Assembly (NCBI RefSeq): GCF_014639075.1 | Contig: NZ_BMFS01000004.1 | Location: 1 to 64,000 of the forward strand | Direction of reading: 5' to 3' | DNA: 64,000 nt | Origin: Glycocaulis albus | GTDB taxonomy: Bacteria > Pseudomonadota > Alphaproteobacteria > Caulobacterales > Maricaulaceae | In this document: positions 60,298-64,000 of the stretch, piece by piece | How the letters are laid out: each line of letters opens with the position of its first letter | Position numbering within the stretch: the stretch's first letter is position 1 | Notes under the pieces: generated by a model | Database searches by the model: none | Told to the model about the DNA's origin: nothing | What the model saw: the letters and a program-made list of their open reading frames with translations, nothing else | Translations under genes and position numbers: made by a program

Positions 60298-63057
60298 TCA
60301 GCGTGCCTCGGTTTCCGCTCCGATAGCACCATGACAATGCTTGTACTTCTTGCCTGACCCGCAAGGGCAGGGCGCGTTGCGCTGGACACGGCCCCAGGTG
60401 GAGGGATCATTCGGGTTGATCGCGGTTGCGGCAGCCCGGCTCACTGCAGGGCCCCGCGCTGTGGTGCGCGGTGCGCCATCACCCGAGACGGGCTCGCCGG
60501 TCGCCGGATCCACGCGTGAAGCCTGCATGTTTTGCGGCGCGCGCGGCATTTGCGGCGGCGGCGCAGCGGGCTCAACCCGGATTGAGGACAGGATGCGCGT
60601 GGTTTCAAAGCGCAGATTGTCCAGCAAATGCTCGAACAGGGCGAAGGCCTCGCTCTTGTACTCGTTCAGCGGATCGCGCTGGGCATAGCCACGAAGACCG
60701 ATCACCGAGCGCAGCGCATCCAGCTGATGCAGATGTTCGCGCCAGTTCTGGTCGATGGTCTGCAGCAGCATCTGCTTCTCGATCCGGCGCATCAGCTCCG
60801 GGCCGGTATTGGCCGCCTTTTCTGCGTAGGCCTCGTCGGCGGCTTTAAGCACGCGCTCAAGGATTTCCTCGTTCGCGATACCATCTTCGGCAGCCCATTC
60901 CTTGATAGGCAGCTGCAGATTGAAGTGTTTTTCGATCTCTTCCTGCAGGCCTTCCGTGTCCCACTGGTCAGCATAGGCGCGCGGCGGCATGTGGCGTTCC
61001 ACCAGGTCTTCGGCGCACTGGTGGCGCATGTCCTTCACCACGTCAGAGACGTTTTCCGCTTCCATGAACTCGATGCGCTGTTCGAAGATCGCCTTGCGCT
61101 GATCGTTCATCACATCGTCGTATTTCAGGATGTTCTTGCGGATGTCGAAATTGCGCTGTTCGACCTTTTTCTGCGAGGTTTCGACCGCCTTCGACATCCA
61201 GGGGTGCTGGATATGTTCGCCCTCTTTCATGCCCATGGTGCGCATGATCGTGTCGAGGCGCTCGGGCGCAAAGATGCGCAACAGATCGTCTTCCACCGAA
61301 ATGAAGAATTTCGAGCGGCCCGGATCGCCCTGACGGCCGGTCCGGCCGCGCAGCTGGTTGTCGATGCGGCGTGATTCATGGCGCTCGGTGCCGATCACGT
61401 ACAGTCCGCCCGCTTCCAGCGCGACCTTCTTGCGTTCGGCGACTTCGGCCTCGATGGCCTTGCGCTTTTCCGAAATCGCGGTGTCGTCCGGCTCGCGCCC
61501 GGCCTTGCGTTCCTCGTTCAGCCAGTCATTGACCAGGAAGTCGACATTGCCGCCCAGCTGGATGTCGGTGCCGCGCCCGGCCATGTTGGTGGCGATGGTA
61601 ACGGCGCCCGGAACGCCGGCCTGCGCGATGATCGCCGCTTCCTGCTCGTGATAGCGCGCATTCAGGACCTGGTGCTTGATCTTGCGCTTCTTCAGCAGCT
61701 CGGAAAGCACTTCCGACTTCTCGATGGAGACCGTGCCCACAAGAATGGGCTGCTGGCGCGCATGCGCCTCCTCGATGCTGGTGATGAGCGCGTCGTACTT
61801 CTCTTTGGCGGTCCGGTAGAGCTCGTCGTCCTCGTCAATGCGCTGGACGGGGCGGTTGGTGGGAATTTCAGTCACACCAAGGCTGTAAATGCCGGCAAAT
61901 TCCTCAGCCTCGGTAGAGGCCGTGCCGGTCATGCCCGAGAGCTTCTTGTAGAGGCGGAAATAGTTCTGGAAGGTGATGGAGGCCAGCGTCTGGTTTTCCG
62001 GCTGGATTTCGACGCCTTCCTTCGCCTCGATGGCCTGGTGCAGGCCGTCGGAGAGCCGCCGGCCGGTCATCATCCGGCCGGTGAACTCGTCAATGAGCAT
62101 CACCTTGCCTTCGCGGACGATGTAATCCTTGTCCTTCTGGAACAGCTTGTGGGCCTTCAGGCCCTGATTGACGTGGTGAACGGTGGCGATGTTCTCGATA
62201 TCGTAGAGATCGCCCTCGTCCAGCAGGCCATGCTCGCGCAAGAGCTCTTCGATATGCTCATTGCCTTCCTCGGTGAAGGTGACCGAGCGGTTCTTCTCGT
62301 CGAGCGCAAAGTCCTCGTCGTTCAGGAAGGGGATCAGCTTGTCGATTGTCTTGTAGAAGTCAGAGCGGTCGTCGGTGCGCCCGGAAATGATGAGCGGGGT
62401 ACGCGCCTCGTCGATCAGGATGGAGTCCACCTCGTCGACAATGGCGTAGGCGTGGCCGCGCTGCACCATCTCGCGAAGCGAGTATTTCATGTTGTCGCGC
62501 AGATAGTCGAAGCCAAGCTCGTTATTCGTGCCATAGGTGATGTCGCACGCATAGGCGCGGCGGCGCTCTTCATCGAGCATCTGGTTGAGAATGACACCGG
62601 TCTTCATGCCAAGGCGTTCAAATACCCGGCCCATCCATTCGGAGTCGCGCTGGGCGAGATAGTCATTGACCGTCACGATATGCACGCCCTTGCCGGGCAG
62701 GGCGTTGAGATAGGCAGCCAGGGTGGAGACAAGCGTCTTGCCTTCACCGGTCTTCATTTCCGCGATGCCGCCCTCGTGGAGCACCATGCCGCCGAGCAGC
62801 TGCACATCGTAATGGCGCTGGCCCAGCGAACGCTTGGCGGCTTCGCGCACGGCAGCGAAGGCCTCGACCAGAAGGGCGTCCAGTGCCTCGCCCTGTTCCA
62901 GCCGTGCCCTGAATTCGCCGGTTTTACCCTGCAGGGCTGCATCATCGAGCAGTTCAAACTCCGGCTCCAGCGCGTTGATCTGATGCACTTTGGGCATCAT
63001 GCGCTTTACGGTGCGGTCATTTGAGGAGCCAAAGAGCTTGCGGGTAAAAGAAAGCAT
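60298..63057 (-). CDS. secA: Preprotein translocase ATPase SecA
   Basis: Motor of the Sec export pathway. The 919-residue protein has Walker A in [14 protein letters not shown] (residues 99-112), [19 protein letters not shown], the [18 protein letters not shown] helicase segment and [16 protein letters not shown]. The C-terminal SEC-C zinc motif is [14 protein letters not shown]. All expected regions are present. It is divergent from the parvulin lipoprotein gene with about 145 bp between starts; that gap would hold both promoters. Confidence 0.97.
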   Translation of the reverse strand: MLSFTRKLFGSSNDRTVKRMMPKVHQINALEPEFELLDDAALQGKTGEFRARLEQGEALDALLVEAFAAVREAAKRSLGQRHYDVQLLGGMVLHEGGIAEMKTGEGKTLVSTLAAYLNALPGKGVHIVTVNDYLAQRDSEWMGRVFERLGMKTGVILNQMLDEERRRAYACDITYGTNNELGFDYLRDNMKYSLREMVQRGHAYAIVDEVDSILIDEARTPLIISGRTDDRSDFYKTIDKLIPFLNDEDFALDEKNRSVTFTEEGNEHIEELLREHGLLDEGDLYDIENIATVHHVNQGLKAHKLFQKDKDYIVREGKVMLIDEFTGRMMTGRRLSDGLHQAIEAKEGVEIQPENQTLASITFQNYFRLYKKLSGMTGTASTEAEEFAGIYSLGVTEIPTNRPVQRIDEDDELYRTAKEKYDALITSIEEAHARQQPILVGTVSIEKSEVLSELLKKRKIKHQVLNARYHEQEAAIIAQAGVPGAVTIATNMAGRGTDIQLGGNVDFLVNDWLNEERKAGREPDDTAISEKRKAIEAEVAERKKVALEAGGLYVIGTERHESRRIDNQLRGRTGRQGDPGRSKFFISVEDDLLRIFAPERLDTIMRTMGMKEGEHIQHPWMSKAVETSQKKVEQRNFDIRKNILKYDDVMNDQRKAIFEQRIEFMEAENVSDVVKDMRHQCAEDLVERHMPPRAYADQWDTEGLQEEIEKHFNLQLPIKEWAAEDGIANEEILERVLKAADEAYAEKAANTGPELMRRIEKQMLLQTIDQNWREHLHQLDALRSVIGLRGYAQRDPLNEYKSEAFALFEHLLDNLRFETTRILSSIRVEPAAPPPQMPRAPQNMQASRVDPATGEPVSGDGAPRTTARGPAVSRAAATAINPNDPSTWGRVQRNAPCPCGSGKKYKHCHGAIGAETEAR

Positions 63058-63202
63058 GTTTTATCAGCCGTCGCGGGGCGAAATGGGTGATCAGGCACGC
63101 CGGGCCAGTGTACAAGGCAAATCCGTACATGGCCTGGGCGCCTGTGCGGCGCTGGCCCTGAAGCAGCGCGCTCGAGATCAGGGACTTAAGGAGGCAGGCA
63201 TA

Positions 63203-64000
63203 GTGTGTCAATCGAACCGGACCGCCAGACGCTGTAGTATGGCGCTCGCAGCCCTCGCCGGCCTGTCGCTGGCGGCGGCCTGCAGTGCCGAGCCCGAGGG
63301 CCCCGAAGCCCCGGCCCAGCCCGCCGTACAGGCCGAGGGCCGTGTGGACGTGCTGGCCCGTTTTCTCGCACTGGAGCCTGCCGGCCCTGACGATCAGGTG
63401 GTGGCCGAGGTCGGCACCACAGTCATTTACGCCTCCGACGTGCGCCGCGAGATCGCCGCGCGCAGCCTGCATGACAACCCGTCCAGCGTTGCGCCCTCCG
63501 ACCCTGTGTTCCAGCAGGTTCTCTCCGAGCTGACCGAGCAGCGCCTTCTGGCGCTCGAAGCGCTGCGGCGGGGCATGGACCGCGATGTCGAGGCGCGCCG
63601 GCGTCTCGCCGCTGCAGAGGAACGCATTCTGGGCAATATCCTGGTGGAGACGGTCGTGGCCAATGCCATCACCGATGAGGCCATTGCGCGCATCTACGAA
63701 GAACAGAACCGCCTCGCCCCGCGCGTGGAGGAAGTGCGCGCCAGCCATATCCTCGTCACCACGCGCGAGGAGGCCGAGGAAGTCGCCCGCCTGCTGGCCG
63801 AAGGCGAGGATTTCGCCCAGCTCGCCCGGCAGGTCAGTCAGGATCCCGGCACCCGCCTCGATGGCGGGGATCTGGGCTATTTCACGCGTGACGGCATGGT
63901 GCAGGCCTTCTCCCGTCAGGCGTTCGCCACGGAGGTCGGCGAGATTTCCGAGCCCTTCCAGACCGATTATGGCTGGCATGTGCTGCGCGTTGCCGACCGG
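63203..64000 (+). CDS. Parvulin-type peptidyl-prolyl isomerase lipoprotein (C-terminus outside window)
   Basis: Extracytoplasmic folding factor of the SurA/PrsA/PpiC kind, cut by the right edge after 266 codons. I choose the GTG at 63203 because AAGGAGG lies 9 nt upstream; the ATG at 63239 would remove the basic n-region. The N-terminus is a lipoprotein signal ending LSLAAAC. After an acidic/proline linker and a helical SurA-like N-domain, the parvulin domain begins near residue 178: VRASHILVTTREEAEEVARL, LDGGDLGYFTRDGMV, QAFATEVGEISEPFQTDYGWHVLRV. Divergent from secA, which fits an envelope role. Confidence 0.88.
   Translation, partial: MCQSNRTARRCSMALAALAGLSLAAACSAEPEGPEAPAQPAVQAEGRVDVLARFLALEPAGPDDQVVAEVGTTVIYASDVRREIAARSLHDNPSSVAPSDPVFQQVLSELTEQRLLALEALRRGMDRDVEARRRLAAAEERILGNILVETVVANAITDEAIARIYEEQNRLAPRVEEVRASHILVTTREEAEEVARLLAEGEDFAQLARQVSQDPGTRLDGGDLGYFTRDGMVQAFSRQAFATEVGEISEPFQTDYGWHVLRVADR

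Noticed and set aside
61378-63024. A 548-codon open frame antisense to secA
   Set aside because: Pure shadow of secA with no family features.

Overview
The window looks like chromosomal DNA of a GC-rich alphaproteobacterium, most likely of the Caulobacterales/Maricaulales/Hyphomonadaceae type. This is inferred from gene content and order: Tad/CpaF pilus genes, COQ7-type ubiquinone hydroxylase, UbiA next to RsmE near GshA, CheY next to CheZ, a MaoC-RibF-IleS-LspA-DUF3035 run, a METTL20-like methyltransferase, and a MutL carrying the endonuclease motif. Coding density is high and genes are often translationally coupled (ATGA overlaps). I see no prophage, insertion sequence, CRISPR array or rRNA. 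One tRNA is present.

Layout. 1-3.4 kb: end of a Flp/Tad pilus cluster (cpaF cut by the window edge, tadB, tadC). 3.4-8.3 kb: a cobalamin riboswitch followed by a B12 uptake operon (btuF, btuC, btuD, btuB). 8.3-16.2 kb: DUF3299 lipoprotein, a membrane hybrid histidine kinase with a degenerate receiver, cutA, queC-queE, pirin, coq7-dsbB, exoD-like gene, tRNA-Leu(CAA). 16.2-24.5 kb: a repeat-rich gap, rfbC-rfbD, the branched-chain 2-oxoacid dehydrogenase genes (E1 alpha, E1 beta, E2), ubiD, a candidate small RNA and a GNAT gene. 24.5-30.4 kb: a leftward cluster of sulfotransferase-like protein, class IV aminotransferase and serine hydrolase, then enoyl-CoA hydratase/isomerase and acyl-CoA dehydrogenase, then a TSUP permease. 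30.4-36.8 kb: mutL, rsmD, rluB-type pseudouridine synthase, tadA, an M23 peptidase coupled to an unknown secreted protein, with repeat clusters in the gaps. 36.9-44.3 kb: panD, cheZ, cheY, maoC-ribF, ileS-lspA, DUF3035 lipoprotein. 44.4-54.5 kb: marR-type regulator, methyltransferase, msrB, ubiA, rsmE, a large secreted TPR protein, gshA, then a deoxyhypusine-synthase-like gene coupled to ornithine decarboxylase. 54.6-58.8 kb: a phosphate/phosphonate uptake locus with phnC, a fused phnD-phnE gene, and pstS behind a PHO-box-like palindrome. 58.9-64 kb: two-block pentapeptide-repeat protein, secA, and a parvulin-type lipoprotein cut by the right edge.

Functional themes are envelope transport and assembly (B12 uptake, phosphorus uptake, SecA, DsbB, LspA, parvulin), quinone synthesis (coq7, ubiA, ubiD), branched-chain and fatty acid catabolism, polyamine synthesis, and RNA modification or maturation (queC, queE, rsmD, rsmE, rluB, tadA).

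The points most worth a second look are: the single-polypeptide PhnD-PhnE fusion beside pstS; a dispersed 63-70 nt repeat that can fold as a cloverleaf; a terminator-ended candidate small RNA with an anti-Shine-Dalgarno segment; the hybrid kinase whose receiver has lost its phosphoacceptor aspartate; the DHS-like/ornithine decarboxylase pair; and the sulfotransferase-like/aminotransferase/serine hydrolase operon. All function calls are from motifs read by eye; no database search was run.
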